Assembly (NCBI RefSeq): GCF_018131225.1
Contig: NZ_JAFCMM010000001.1
Location: 124,001-188,000, forward strand
Source: Bradyrhizobium sp. U87765 SZCCT0048
GTDB lineage: Bacteria > Pseudomonadota > Alphaproteobacteria > Rhizobiales > Xanthobacteraceae
Reading direction: 5' to 3'
DNA length: 64,000 bases
This document shows positions 1 through 10,717 of the stretch, in pieces (positions within the stretch are counted from its first letter, which is position 1; every line of letters begins with the position of its first letter). A model generated the notes under the pieces. The model was not told the origin of the DNA. It searched no databases and saw nothing but the letters and a program-made list of their open reading frames with translations. A program made the translations under genes and the position numbers.

Positions 1-650
1 GGGATCAGGTACTGCGAGATCTCGGACGGCACGCCGTACACGAGATTGACCACGCCCGCCGGCACGCCGGCATCGACGAAAGCGCGGATCAGTTCGGCCG
101 GCGATGCCGGGGTCTCTTCGGGCGCCTTGACGATGATCGAGCAACCGGCCGCGAGCGCGGCGGAGAGCTTGCGGACCACCTGATTGATCGGGAAATTCCA
201 GGGGGTGAAGGCGGCGACCGGGCCGACCGGCTCACGGATGGCGAGCTGGTAGACGCCGGGCGCGCGGGCCGGAATGATGCGGCCGTAGGTGCGACGGCCC
301 TCCTCGGCGAACCACTCGATGATGTCGGCCGACGACAGGGTCTCGGCCTTGGCTTCGGCGAGTGTCTTGCCCTGCTCGCGCACCATCAGCACGGCGATGG
401 TGTCGGCGCGCTCGCGCATCAGGCCGGCGGCCTTGTGCATGATCCTGGCGCGGTCGAACGGCGACACGGCGCGCCATTGCTTGAAGCCACGCTCGGCGGC
501 GGACAGCGCCTCGTCGAGGTCGGCCTTGGTGGCGTGCGCCACCGTGCCGATGGTTTCCTCTGTCGCGGGATCGAGGACCGGAATGGTGTCGCCGGACGAG
601 CTGCCACGCCATTTACCGTCGATATGCAGCAGAACATTGGGATAGGTCAC
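1..650 (-). CDS. NAD(P)-dependent aldehyde dehydrogenase, succinate-semialdehyde dehydrogenase type (N-terminal part, cut by window edge)
   Basis: The first 216 codons of an aldehyde dehydrogenase are present. The start is GTG at 650, preceded by a strong AAGGAGAG ribosome binding site at 655-662. Recognisable family stretches are the hinge before the cofactor site ([10 protein letters not shown]), the NAD(P)-binding IVKAPEETP, and [10 protein letters not shown]. The catalytic Glu and Cys lie beyond the window edge. The N-terminus ([14 protein letters not shown]) and overall pattern resemble GabD-like succinate-semialdehyde dehydrogenases, which oxidise the semialdehyde to succinate in the cytoplasm. 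Exact substrate cannot be fixed from this half. It lies 158 bp downstream of hflX on the same strand. Confidence 0.85.
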   Translation of the reverse strand, partial: MTYPNVLLHIDGKWRGSSSGDTIPVLDPATEETIGTVAHATKADLDEALSAAERGFKQWRAVSPFDRARIMHKAAGLMRERADTIAVLMVREQGKTLAEAKAETLSSADIIEWFAEEGRRTYGRIIPARAPGVYQLAIREPVGPVAAFTPWNFPINQVVRKLSAALAAGCSIIVKAPEETPASPAELIRAFVDAGVPAGVVNLVYGVPSEISQYLI

Positions 651-733
651 GGCGCTCTCCTTGGGGTTTTGTTGGCCGCGCATGAGATAGCGGACCGCGA
701 ACAGCGGTCAAGTCTCCGGGCCGCCGAAATCAG

Positions 734-752
734 CAGGGGCTGGCATGCCCTG
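734..752 (-). terminator. Weak hairpin downstream of hflX
   Basis: An inverted repeat, CAGGGGC / GCCCTG with a 6-base loop, lies about 57 bp after the hflX stop. There is no T-run after it, so it is at best a weak or Rho-assisted terminator between hflX and the aldehyde dehydrogenase. Confidence 0.22.
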
Positions 753-808
753 GGAACATTGTGGCGGGCGAGCGATGGTCAGGAGACCAGACGCGACGCG
801 ATGCGACG

Positions 809-2182
809 TTAGTCCGGACGGACCGCGGCGCCGAACCGCCGGATGATCATGTCCCGGCGGGTCTCGTCGACCCGTACGGTCATGTCGTAACGGCCGTCGT
901 GCAATTGCTTGTCCAGCACTTCGGCGTTGCGATGCAGCCAACTGACCCCGGCGCCATCGGCTGCGTCGATCGAGAGTTCGAGGGTCGTGCGCGTTGCGGC
1001 AAGGCGGTCCTCGATCGCCGCGAGCAGGGTGTCGATCCCCTCGCCGGTCACCGCCGAAACCATCAGGCTCGGTCGCGTCTGAGGGCGGCGCGCCACGACG
1101 TTGGCGAGATTGGTACGCTCCTCCTCGCTGAAGCGGTCGATCTTGTTCCAGACCTCGATAATGCGCTCACCGCTTTCGGGATCGATGCCGAGCTGCTGCA
1201 GGATGGCGTCGACGTCGCGCTGCTGCGCCTCGGAATCCTCGTGCGAAATGTCGCGCACATGCAGGATGACGTCCGCCTCCACCACTTCTTCGAGGGTGGC
1301 GCGGAATGCGGCGACCAGCATGGTCGGCAGGTCCGAGATGAAGCCCACCGTGTCCGACAGCATCGCCTTGCCGCCATGGGGCAGATGCAACGCGCGCAAG
1401 GTCGGATCGAGGGTTGCGAACAGCATGTCCGCGGCCTGGACGTCGGCGCGCGTCAGACGATTGAACAGCGTCGACTTGCCGGCGTTGGTGTAGCCGACCA
1501 GCGCGACCACGCGGTACGGCACGCGGCGCCGTCCGGCGCGATGCAGCCGGCGCGTCGCCTGGACCTTCTTGATCTCGTTCTCCAGGCGCGTGATGCGTTC
1601 GCCGATCATGCGGCGGTCGGCCTCGATCTGGGTTTCGCCGGGGCCGCCCAGGAAGCCGAATCCGCCGCGCTGGCGTTCGAGATGTGTCCACGACCGTACC
1701 AGACGGCTGCGCTGGTAGTTGAGATGGGCGAGTTCGACCTGGAGCGAACCTTCCTTGGTCTTGGCGCGCCGCCCGAAGATTTCAAGGATCAGGCCGGTGC
1801 GGTCGAGGACCTTGGCGTTCCACTCCTTCTCGAGGTTGCGCTGCTGGATCGGCGACAGTGCGCAGTCCATCACCACGAGATCGGCGTGATGGGCGCGGAC
1901 CAGTCCGACGATCTCCTCCACCTTGCCCTTGCCGAGATAGGTCGCTGGACGAATCTGGCCGATCGGCGCCAGGATCGTCTCGACCACCGTCAGGTCGATG
2001 GCGCGCGCAAGCCCAGCCGCCTCGTCGAGGCGGGCCTCGATGTGACGGCTGTGGCGATCAGGCGCGTCCGGATCACCGGGGCGCGTTCTCAGATACGGGC
2101 CGATGACGATGACCCGTCCGGTGGTTGAGGTGGAGCCCGTCGTCGGGCGATCCGCGCGTGCGTCGTTGGATCGAGGTTCCAA
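809..2182 (-). CDS. hflX: GTPase HflX
   Basis: A 457-residue cytoplasmic GTPase of the Obg-HflX family, which binds 50S ribosomal subunits and rescues or splits stalled and heat-damaged ribosomes. The N-terminal HflX domain carries YLGKGKVEEI. The Gly-rich linker is GGFGFLGGPGETQIE, followed by a coiled-coil. The G domain has G1 GYTNAGKST, G3 DTVGFI and G4 NKID. The length is normal. The start is a TTG at 2182, 11 bp after the hfq stop, which fits translational coupling; no better in-frame ATG is present before the conserved region. The hfq-hflX pairing is the usual arrangement in proteobacteria. Confidence 0.97.
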   Translation of the reverse strand: MEPRSNDARADRPTTGSTSTTGRVIVIGPYLRTRPGDPDAPDRHSRHIEARLDEAAGLARAIDLTVVETILAPIGQIRPATYLGKGKVEEIVGLVRAHHADLVVMDCALSPIQQRNLEKEWNAKVLDRTGLILEIFGRRAKTKEGSLQVELAHLNYQRSRLVRSWTHLERQRGGFGFLGGPGETQIEADRRMIGERITRLENEIKKVQATRRLHRAGRRRVPYRVVALVGYTNAGKSTLFNRLTRADVQAADMLFATLDPTLRALHLPHGGKAMLSDTVGFISDLPTMLVAAFRATLEEVVEADVILHVRDISHEDSEAQQRDVDAILQQLGIDPESGERIIEVWNKIDRFSEEERTNLANVVARRPQTRPSLMVSAVTGEGIDTLLAAIEDRLAATRTTLELSIDAADGAGVSWLHRNAEVLDKQLHDGRYDMTVRVDETRRDMIIRRFGAAVRPD

Positions 2183-2193
2183 ACAGGTCAGTC

Positions 2194-2442
2194 TCAGGCT
2201 GGAGCGTCCTCACCACCTTCGAACAGCTGGATCGGCGCCCCCGGCATGATGGTCGAGATCGCATGCTTGTAGACAAGCTGCGAATGGCCATCGCGCCGCA
2301 GCAGCAGGCAGAAATTGTCGAACCAGGTGACGATTCCCTGCAGCTTGACGCCATTGACCAGGAAGATGGTCAGCGGTGTTTTGGTTTTGCGAACGTGATT
2401 GAGGAAAGTGTCTTGGAGGTTTTGTGCGCGGTCTGCCGCCAT
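2194..2442 (-). CDS. hfq: RNA chaperone Hfq
   Basis: An 82-residue Sm-like protein that forms a hexamer and pairs small RNAs with mRNAs. The Sm1 motif ([20 protein letters not shown]) and Sm2 motif (YKHAISTI) are intact, as are the amino-terminal Gln residue (QNLQDTFL) and the Lys-His of the proximal RNA site. The ATG at 2442 is chosen because the reading frame continues far upstream as an antisense-like shadow of ntrX, and [10 protein letters not shown] is the usual family N-terminus. It sits between ntrX and hflX. The 353-bp gap upstream and a promoter-like element suggest it has its own promoter. Confidence 0.97.
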   Translation of the reverse strand: MAADRAQNLQDTFLNHVRKTKTPLTIFLVNGVKLQGIVTWFDNFCLLLRRDGHSQLVYKHAISTIMPGAPIQLFEGGEDAPA

Positions 2443-2795
2443 TTTCTTATCTCGCAGCCTTGTTTGGTTTTTTGTTTGTCCGGTTTTGTTGGTTCGGTCG
2501 CGGCCTGTCCCCCAGCCTGCAACCTTTCGGCCGTCCCCCGAGATCCCCCTCCGGGCACGACCTGTACAATTAGAGAGCACGCGCTTCCTAGAAGCAAGTC
2601 CACTTCGCGCATGAGTTGTGCCGAACGTGCCACATTGTCGAAGAAAACAACGAAAATGCACGGCAAACCACGCTCGAAAGTTGCTGGCAGCCGAATCCGG
2701 CACGCTGACGTGTGCGCCTCCTGTGATCACAGCATGTCGGGCTCGTTCATGATTCACACTCAGCAACAAATCTGTTCGCGTTAGGCATATCGTTC
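2443..2795. other. ntrX-hfq intergenic region (353 bp)
   Basis: No convincing coding sequence is visible. The part next to hfq is rich in short A or T runs, unlike the surrounding coding DNA. It holds a sigma-70-like promoter for hfq (annotated separately), implying a leader of roughly 120 nt. No terminator hairpin with a T-run is obvious after ntrX. Confidence 0.6.
2569..2597 (-). promoter_or_regulatory. Putative sigma-70 promoter of hfq
   Basis: On the minus strand, TTGCTT (2597-2592) and TCTAAT (2574-2569) are separated by exactly 17 bases, predicting a start near 2562. This is a pattern match only; alphaproteobacterial promoters are loose. Confidence 0.4.
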
Positions 2796-4163
2796 TCAGC
2801 CGACGCCGAGTGCCTTGAGCTTGCGATGCAATGCGGAGCGTTCCATGCCGACGAATTCCGCCGTGCGCGAGATGTTTCCGGAGAAGCGGCTGATCTGCGC
2901 GATCAGGTAATCGCGTTCGAACACCTCGCGGGCCTCCCGCAGCGGCAGGCCCATGATGTGCTCGCCATTGTTGCTGGTCGGCATGGTCGGCACCATCGAG
3001 CCGACATCCTGGGGCAGCATGTCGGCGGAGATCACCGCCTCCGGATCGCCGCCGGCGAGAATCATCACGCGCTCGACGTTGTTGCGCAACTGGCGGACGT
3101 TGCCGGGCCAGACATGCGATTGCAGCACAGCCATGGCGTCTTCGCCGATCTTGCGCCGCGGCAGGCCTGTCGATGCCGAGATCTGTTCCATGAAATAGGT
3201 GATCAGCTCGGGAATGTCTTCGCGCCGTTCCGACAGCGGCGGCACGCGGATCGGCACTACGGAGAGGCGGTGATAGAGATCTTCGCGGAAACGTCCCTCG
3301 GCGATCTCGACCTCGAGGTTGCGCGCGGTCGATGACACGATGCGAACGTCGACATTGACCTTGGCGGTGCCGCCGACGCGCTGGAACGTCTGGTCGACGA
3401 GCACGCGCAGGATCTTGTTCTGCGTCTCGCGCGGCATGTCGGCGACTTCGTCGATGAACAGCGTGCCGCCGTGAGCCTCCTCGAGGGCGCCCGCCTTGCG
3501 ACCGCCCTCCTCCGGATTCTCCACGCCGAACAGCTCGACCTCCATGCGCTCGGGCGTGATCGCTGCGGCATTGATCACCACGAACGGTCCTTCGGCGCGC
3601 GGCGAGATCGCGTGCAGCGAGCGCGCGGTGAGCTCCTTGCCGCTGCCCGATGGGCCGACGATCATGATGCGGCTGTTGGCCTTGGCGGCGCGGTCGATGG
3701 TCTGGCGCAACTGGTTCATGCACGGCGAATGGCCGACCAGCGTGCTCGATACCGGCGCGCGCTGCTTGAGTTCGCGGACCTCGCGCTTGAGACGCGAGTT
3801 TTCCAGCGCGCGGGTCGCGACCAGCACGAGGCGGTCGGCCTTGAACGGCTTCTCGATGAAGTCGTACGCACCGCGCTTGATTGCGGCGACGGCTGTTTCA
3901 ATGTTGCCATGGCCGGAGATCATCACCACCGGCATCTCGGCGTGATCGCGCTTGACCTGTTCCAGCAGCTGCAGGCCATCGAGCTTGCTGCCCTGGAGCC
4001 AGATGTCCAGGAACACCATGCTGGGCCGTCGGTTGGAGATTTCCGACAGCGCCTGGTCGCTGTCGCGCGCCGTGCGCGTCTTGAAGCCTTCGTCCTCGAG
4101 GATGCCCGCCACCAGATCGCGGATATCGGCTTCGTCGTCGACGATGAGAATCTCGTTAGCCAT
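2796..4163 (-). CDS. ntrX: Response regulator NtrX
   Basis: A 455-residue response regulator paired with NtrY. It has a receiver domain (residues 1-115, phospho-acceptor Asp53 in VFLDIW), an AAA+ domain with Walker A GPSGSGKE (about 170-177) and Walker B LFIDEV (235-240), and a Fis-type helix-turn-helix at the C-terminus ([19 protein letters not shown]). The loop where sigma-54 activators carry GAFTGA instead reads [13 protein letters not shown] (213-225), so direct sigma-54 activation is doubtful. NtrYX affects nitrogen metabolism, redox response, envelope and cell cycle in alphaproteobacteria. The start overlaps the ntrY end by 8 bp. Confidence 0.96.
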   Translation of the reverse strand: MANEILIVDDEADIRDLVAGILEDEGFKTRTARDSDQALSEISNRRPSMVFLDIWLQGSKLDGLQLLEQVKRDHAEMPVVMISGHGNIETAVAAIKRGAYDFIEKPFKADRLVLVATRALENSRLKREVRELKQRAPVSSTLVGHSPCMNQLRQTIDRAAKANSRIMIVGPSGSGKELTARSLHAISPRAEGPFVVINAAAITPERMEVELFGVENPEEGGRKAGALEEAHGGTLFIDEVADMPRETQNKILRVLVDQTFQRVGGTAKVNVDVRIVSSTARNLEVEIAEGRFREDLYHRLSVVPIRVPPLSERREDIPELITYFMEQISASTGLPRRKIGEDAMAVLQSHVWPGNVRQLRNNVERVMILAGGDPEAVISADMLPQDVGSMVPTMPTSNNGEHIMGLPLREAREVFERDYLIAQISRFSGNISRTAEFVGMERSALHRKLKALGVG

Positions 4164-6435
4164 GAGTCACGCCTGCCTGTTCCGGGGCCCTCTCGGCCTT
4201 TGTTTCCGTTTTCGCGGTACCATCAGCATGTCCCGAAGCCGCAAACCGCAGTCTCATCCAGGCACCACGCGCGCCGGGACGAATGTTCGACGCATCGTTG
4301 AGTTCGATGCGTCCGCCATGGTCTTCCAACACGCGCCCGACGATGGCGAGACCAAGTCCAGTGCCCTTCTCGCGGGTGGTGACATACGGCTCGAGCAGCC
4401 GCGAGCGGCTCTCCTTTGGCAAGCCGATGCCGTTGTCGACGACATCGAGGACGATGTCGTCGCCGTCCCTGTCCGCGATCACCTCGATACGGCCGCGGCC
4501 GAGCTCTTCCTGCGGCACCGCGCCGATCGCCTCAGTCGCGTTCTTGATGATGTTCTGCAATGCCTGCGAGATCAGGCGGCGATCGAACCGCGCCCGCATC
4601 GGATCTTCCCTAATCTCCGCCTCGATATCGATGTCGGGATGGCCGACCCGCATCAGGAAGACGACCTGGCGCACGGTGTCGGCGACGTCCTCACTCTCCA
4701 TGACCGGCTTGGGCATGCGGGCAAAGCGCGAGAACTCGTCGACCATGCGGCGGATGTCGTCGACCTGACGCACGATGGTGTCGGTGCACTGCTCGAAGAT
4801 CGGCTTGTCCTCGACGATCACCTTGCCGAACTTGCGGCGGATGCGCTCGGCGGACAGCTGAATCGGGGTCAGCGGGTTCTTGATCTCGTGGGCGATGCGG
4901 CGGGCGACGTCGCCCCATGCCGATGTACGCTGGGCGGCGACGAGTTCGGTGATGTCGTCGAGGGTGATGATGTAGCTGTCGCGCGCCGGATTGTTCTGCT
5001 CGGCACTGATGCGCACCGACAGGTTGCGCTCGAAGCTGTTGCGGCTGACCGTGACCTGACCCTGCACCAGGCGCTGCGCGCCTTCACGGGCGTTCGCCAT
5101 CATCTCGTTGAGTTCGGGCAGCACCTCGGACAGCGGGTGACCGAGGGTCTCCGATTCGGAGTGCCCGATCAGCTTTTCGGCCGAGCGGTTGAGAATGCCG
5201 ACATTGCCGGAGGCGTCGACGCCGACGATGCCGGCGCTCGCCGACGACAGCACGGCCTCGATGAAGCGCCGGCGGCTGTCGATCACTTCGCTGGCATTGA
5301 CCAGTTCGTCGCGCTGGGTGCGCAGTTCCTGGGTCATCTTGTTGAAGGTCTCGCCGAGATGGGCGAGATCGCCCTCCGACTTGACCACCGGAACCTGGAC
5401 ATGGAGGTCGCCGGTCGACACCAGATTGGCCGCGCTCATCAGCCGTCGGATCGGCGCGACCAGCCAGTTGGCGAAATTCAGGCCGATCAGCACCGCCGAC
5501 ATCAGCACGGTCAGCGCGATCACCGTGAACATCAGCGCGAAGGCCACCTGGATGCCGAGCCTGCGCGTTTCCAGCGCGGCGTAGAGCGCGGCGCCCTCCT
5601 GCGTCTCATGCACCAGCGTGACCACGCGTGGATCGAGCAGCCGCGCAACATACAGGAACGTGTCGGAGAACGCCCGTAGGCGGATCACCGCGGCGACATA
5701 GTTACCCTCGGTGATGACCGCGATCTCGGGCTGGTCCTCGCCGACCTTGGCGAGGAAGTCAGTGCGCGGCGCCGCGAAGTTCTGCTGGATGCCGGTCTGG
5801 GCGCTCACCAGGCTGTTGCCATCCTTGTCGATGAGCATTGCGCTCGGCAGGTTCCGCGTGGTCGCATCCGACGTCAGCAGGTTGGTGAATGAGACGCGGT
5901 CCTGGTCGAACAGCGGGCGAGCCCGCGCGAGGTCCGCGGCCATTCCCATTACGTCGCCGCCGATCAACTGGGCATGTTCGTTGAGGTAGGCCTTGGCAAC
6001 CGTCAGCGAGTTCTCGATGACGGCCTTGGTCCGCACCGAGAACAGACGGTCGAGGCCGCGGTCGATGGTGACATTGGCGACGATCGACACCAGCACCGCA
6101 GGCAGCACGGCGATGAACGAGAAGAGCGCGACGATCTGGACATGCAGGCGGGCCGCGGCGCGGCCGCGCCGGCGGGCCTGGACGACCTTCCAGATCTCGC
6201 GAATGAAAATGGCGACCAGCATCAGGATGGTGCCGGTGTTGATCGCCAGGAAGGTGGTGACGACCTTGTCGGTGGCGCGGATCGGCGTGAGTTCGGTCAG
6301 GACGACAAAGGTCAGGAAGGCCGACAGCAGCGCGACGCCGACGGCGAACGGCACGACCCACCGCTGCAGTGGCCAGCCGCGCGGTTCGGCGAACGAGGGG
6401 TCGAGCGTCTGGGCTGACGTGTCTGCGCTGGTCAT
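4156..6435 (-). CDS. ntrY: Sensor histidine kinase NtrY
   Basis: A 759-residue membrane sensor kinase. Order: three hydrophobic segments near residues 28-47, 62-80 and 100-120, a periplasmic sensing region (about 121-295), a further membrane segment (about 296-320), HAMP (about 320-375), PAS (about 390-500), then HisKA with phospho-acceptor His516 in [13 protein letters not shown], and HATPase_c with DNGIGLP and GTGLGLAIV. It phosphorylates NtrX. The 212-bp gap after ntrC contains a hairpin, so ntrYX may be expressed separately from ntrBC. Confidence 0.96.
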   Translation of the reverse strand: MTSADTSAQTLDPSFAEPRGWPLQRWVVPFAVGVALLSAFLTFVVLTELTPIRATDKVVTTFLAINTGTILMLVAIFIREIWKVVQARRRGRAAARLHVQIVALFSFIAVLPAVLVSIVANVTIDRGLDRLFSVRTKAVIENSLTVAKAYLNEHAQLIGGDVMGMAADLARARPLFDQDRVSFTNLLTSDATTRNLPSAMLIDKDGNSLVSAQTGIQQNFAAPRTDFLAKVGEDQPEIAVITEGNYVAAVIRLRAFSDTFLYVARLLDPRVVTLVHETQEGAALYAALETRRLGIQVAFALMFTVIALTVLMSAVLIGLNFANWLVAPIRRLMSAANLVSTGDLHVQVPVVKSEGDLAHLGETFNKMTQELRTQRDELVNASEVIDSRRRFIEAVLSSASAGIVGVDASGNVGILNRSAEKLIGHSESETLGHPLSEVLPELNEMMANAREGAQRLVQGQVTVSRNSFERNLSVRISAEQNNPARDSYIITLDDITELVAAQRTSAWGDVARRIAHEIKNPLTPIQLSAERIRRKFGKVIVEDKPIFEQCTDTIVRQVDDIRRMVDEFSRFARMPKPVMESEDVADTVRQVVFLMRVGHPDIDIEAEIREDPMRARFDRRLISQALQNIIKNATEAIGAVPQEELGRGRIEVIADRDGDDIVLDVVDNGIGLPKESRSRLLEPYVTTREKGTGLGLAIVGRVLEDHGGRIELNDASNIRPGARGAWMRLRFAASGHADGTAKTETKAERAPEQAGVTHG

Positions 6436-6485
6436 TCCGAGGATACGACTTTGCCAAGGTCAGCTAACGGGTGGCGGCACAACAA

Positions 6486-6503
6486 GTCCGCCTTTCGGCG
6501 GAC
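6486..6503 (-). terminator. Hairpin between ntrC and ntrY
   Basis: A perfect inverted repeat GTCCGCC / GGCGGAC lies in the ntrC-ntrY gap. Read on the minus strand its loop is the GNRA tetraloop GAAA. Only a short T-rich stretch (TTGTTGTG) follows. It may be a partial terminator, or an mRNA-end stabiliser that uncouples ntrBC from ntrYX. Confidence 0.4.
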
Positions 6504-6647
6504 GTCGGACCGCAATTAACTGATGCAACTATACAACATTGTTGCTCAATTGCGACATTTCCGCGGCGCCTCATGCCCGGAAATAACCCGTTCGGCTATC
6601 TGCGACCGCGATTCCGGCCGCATATCCTGTGCAAAAGCCGTCGACGG

Positions 6648-8090
<1,443 letters not shown>

Positions 8091-8102
8091 TTTTGAAAGT
8101 CC

Positions 8103-9299
8103 TCATCTTGCGCGCTGTGAGGTTGACGTCGACGTTCCCGGTCCGTCGCCGCCAGTGCTCGTGTCGTGCTTGCTGTCGTTCTTGATGTCGCTCTTGGCTT
8201 CGTTGAACATCGGCAACAGCACGCGGAAGGTGGTCTTCCGTGGCACCGATTCACATTCGATGATGCCGCCGTGGTCGCCAACGATCTTCGCGACCAAAGC
8301 AAGACCGAGGCCACTTCCGGTCGGCTTGGTGGTGACGAAGGGATCAAACAGGTTCGGCATGAGGTCGTCGGGCACGCCAGGCCCGTTGTCCTTGACGCAG
8401 AATTCGAGCGGCAGCGACACCCGTGACTTCTTGCCGGGAATCGATAGCCGCACGCCCGGACGGAATGCGGTCGTGAGCTGGATCTCGGCATCGCTGCCCA
8501 TGTCCATCACGGCTTCTGCAGCGTTTTTCACCAGATTGAGGAATACCTGGATCAACTGGTCCTGGTTCGCGAGGACCGGCGGCAGCGACGGGTCGTAATC
8601 TTCGATGAAGCGGATGTCGCGGGCAAAGCCCGACTGCGCCAGCCGCTTGACGTGATCCAGCACCGAATGGATGTTGACGGGACCACGTGTCACCGGGCGC
8701 TCGTCGCCGAATACCTCCATGCGGTCGACCAGCGTGACGATGCGATCGGCTTCGTCGCAGATCAGGCGCGTCAGGGTGCGGTCTTCGGGCGAGGCCGCCT
8801 GCTCCAGCAGTTGTGCTGCGCCGCGGATGCCGGACAGCGGGTTCTTGATCTCGTGGGCGAGCATCGCAGCGAGCGCGATCACCGAGCGTGCGGCGCTGCG
8901 ATGGGTGAGCTGGCGGTCCATCTTGTCGGCGATGCTGCGCTCCTGCAGCATGACGACAATGTGCCCCGGCTTCTCGTTGAGCGGCGCGACATGCAGATCG
9001 ACCTGGCGATCGCCGCCCATGCGCGGCGTGCCGAGATCGACCTTGTACTCGTTGACCGGCGAATTGCTCTGCCGCACCTGGTCGATCAGCGCGAGCAACG
9101 GGCTGCCGAACGGCACGAGTTCCTTCAGCGACTGGCGCTGCAGCAACTGGATCGATGTTTCGAAGAAGGCCTCGGCGGCGTTGTTGGCGTCGACGATCTT
9201 GCCGTCCGGTGCGACCAGCATCACCGGGTTCGGCAGAGCGTTGAGGATGGCCTCGCTATCGGGCCGCAACTGCGATCGGTGCTCGACGGCCGTGCTCAT
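8103..9299 (-). CDS. ntrB: Nitrogen regulation sensor kinase NtrB
   Basis: A 398-residue soluble histidine kinase/phosphatase that reads PII status and phosphorylates NtrC. It has an N-terminal PAS domain (about 15-125), HisKA with His149 in [12 protein letters not shown], and HATPase_c with [10 protein letters not shown] and GSGLGLALV. There is no membrane segment. A hydrophilic Ser/Asp/Thr-rich tail (about 25 residues) follows the ATPase domain. The ATG overlaps the dusB stop by 4 bp, giving translational coupling in the nifR3-ntrB-ntrC arrangement typical of alphaproteobacteria. Confidence 0.97.
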   Translation of the reverse strand: MSTAVEHRSQLRPDSEAILNALPNPVMLVAPDGKIVDANNAAEAFFETSIQLLQRQSLKELVPFGSPLLALIDQVRQSNSPVNEYKVDLGTPRMGGDRQVDLHVAPLNEKPGHIVVMLQERSIADKMDRQLTHRSAARSVIALAAMLAHEIKNPLSGIRGAAQLLEQAASPEDRTLTRLICDEADRIVTLVDRMEVFGDERPVTRGPVNIHSVLDHVKRLAQSGFARDIRFIEDYDPSLPPVLANQDQLIQVFLNLVKNAAEAVMDMGSDAEIQLTTAFRPGVRLSIPGKKSRVSLPLEFCVKDNGPGVPDDLMPNLFDPFVTTKPTGSGLGLALVAKIVGDHGGIIECESVPRKTTFRVLLPMFNEAKSDIKNDSKHDTSTGGDGPGTSTSTSQRAR

Positions 9300-10345
9300 G
9301 CGGCGGATCTCCAGGCAAAGTCATCGAAAGCGGCGCGCAGCGAGCGGCGCACCGCGTCAGGCTCCTCGGCGGTGAGGATCTCACTGCGCCAGCGCCTGAG
9401 AGTGTCGGTTGAAGCACCGCTGGTTGCAGCGGCGGCATCGAGTGCCCAACCAAGATGCTTGCGTGCGTGGCGCAGCCCGATTCGCACGCCGTAGTGGGCG
9501 AGCACGTCGTCGTACAGCCGGCTGATGTAGCCGAGCTGGACCGCGAGTTCGGGCGCCTCTTCCGCGACACCGGTTTCGAAGCGGCGGCCGATCTGGCCAG
9601 GAAGCCACGGCTGCCCCTGCGAGCCCCGGCCGATCATCACCGCATCGGCGCCCGACTGTTCGAGCGCGGCCACGGCCTGCCCGAATGACGTGATGTCGCC
9701 GTTGACCACCAGCGGCAGGTCGGTCGCGTCGCGGACGGCGCGGACCGCGCGCCAGTCAGCCTGACCCTTGTAGAACTGGCAGCGGGTACGGCCGTGCACC
9801 GTGATCATGTGCACGCCGGCATCCTGTGCGCGGCGGGCAAGCTCCGGTGCATTGAGCGAACGCTCGTCCCAGCCGAGTCGCATCTTGAGGGTGACCGGAA
9901 CATCGACGGCAGCGACCGTGGCTTCGATCAGTGTCAGCGCATGATCGAGGTCGCGCATCAGCGCCGAGCCGGACTGGCCGCCGGTGACATGGCGGGCCGG
10001 GCATCCCATGTTGATGTCGATGATGTCGGCGCCGGCGTCGGCGGCAATCTTCGCGCCTTCCGCCATCCAGTGGGCTTCGCAGCCGGCAAGCTGCACGACA
10101 TGCGGGCCGATGCCGGCCGCCTCGCACCGCAACTGCGAACGCGGCATGCCCTGCGCCAGGTCTTCGCTCGCGGTCATTTCCGACACCACGAGCCCGACGC
10201 CGAGTTCGGCCACGAGGCGGCGGAACGGGGCGTCGGTAATCCCGGTCATCGGCGCCAGCAGCACGCGGTTGCCGATCGCGATGTCGCCGATGGCGACAGG
10301 CGGTCGCTGCGTCGGCGATGGATCCTGAAGCACAGGCTCTGACAA
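9296..10345 (-). CDS. dusB: tRNA-dihydrouridine synthase (NifR3/DusB family)
   Basis: A 349-residue FMN-dependent enzyme that reduces uridine to dihydrouridine in the tRNA D-loop. The TIM-barrel motifs are [15 protein letters not shown], the catalytic Cys in [25 protein letters not shown], the tRNA-contacting [10 protein letters not shown], and the phosphate-binding [12 protein letters not shown]. The start is a TTG at 10345 preceded by AGAAGAG; a GTG four codons later (10333) is an alternative. First gene of the dusB-ntrBC operon. Confidence 0.95.
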   Translation of the reverse strand: MSEPVLQDPSPTQRPPVAIGDIAIGNRVLLAPMTGITDAPFRRLVAELGVGLVVSEMTASEDLAQGMPRSQLRCEAAGIGPHVVQLAGCEAHWMAEGAKIAADAGADIIDINMGCPARHVTGGQSGSALMRDLDHALTLIEATVAAVDVPVTLKMRLGWDERSLNAPELARRAQDAGVHMITVHGRTRCQFYKGQADWRAVRAVRDATDLPLVVNGDITSFGQAVAALEQSGADAVMIGRGSQGQPWLPGQIGRRFETGVAEEAPELAVQLGYISRLYDDVLAHYGVRIGLRHARKHLGWALDAAAATSGASTDTLRRWRSEILTAEEPDAVRRSLRAAFDDFAWRSAA

Positions 10346-10717
10346 AGCTCTTCTCGTTTCACCACTGCCGCGACATTGCGGCTATTGCATCGCGCAAATT
10401 TTGAGCATTCGCGCGCCTTGCCTACAGTTTAGCCAAATCTCGTTTGCATGCAAGTGCAGCGCAGCAAAATGCACCGATTTCGCGCAACTGCGACCATGTG
10501 CCTATTCATGCTGCAGGCGTACAGGGAAATATCCCGAAAAATCATAGGGGTTAGACAAGGGCGGAATTGGGTCCGCCGCGCCGCCCTCGCCGTCCCCACC
10601 GCAGGTCAACAAAAGGAGGAGGCGTGCTGTTTTCGTCGCCGTCATGCTATGGGCTGGTCCGGAAACCGACTCCACCCCGCTCCTCCATCCATAACACGCT
10701 TCAAAGACAGATATTTC
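10346..10717. other. dusB-ispDF divergent intergenic region (372 bp)
   Basis: No supportable coding sequence, although the ispDF frame stays open upstream without an ATG that aligns with the family. It holds a promoter-like element with a palindrome for dusB (annotated separately). It also has a GGCGGA / TCCGCC inverted repeat at 10560-10577 without a T-run, and an AGGAGGAG purine run at 10616-10623 that lies too far from the ispDF ATG to serve it. Confidence 0.5.
10426..10453 (-). promoter_or_regulatory. Putative promoter of dusB-ntrB-ntrC with overlapping palindrome
   Basis: On the minus strand, TTGCAT (10453-10448) and TAAACT (10431-10426) have a 16-base spacer, predicting a start about 75 bp before dusB. 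The -35 hexamer overlaps a perfect 10-bp palindrome TTGCATGCAA (10444-10453), which could be an operator. Pattern match only. Confidence 0.35.

Noticed and set aside
761..2128. Long open frame opposite hflX (455 codons)
   Set aside because: It is the antisense shadow of hflX produced by high GC third positions; its composition (Arg, Asp, His rich) matches no family.
10454..10474. GTGCA-N11-TGCAC repeat near the ntrBC promoter as an NtrC site
   Set aside because: NtrC sites have TGCAC first and GTGCA second with a shorter spacer. The half-sites here are in the opposite order.
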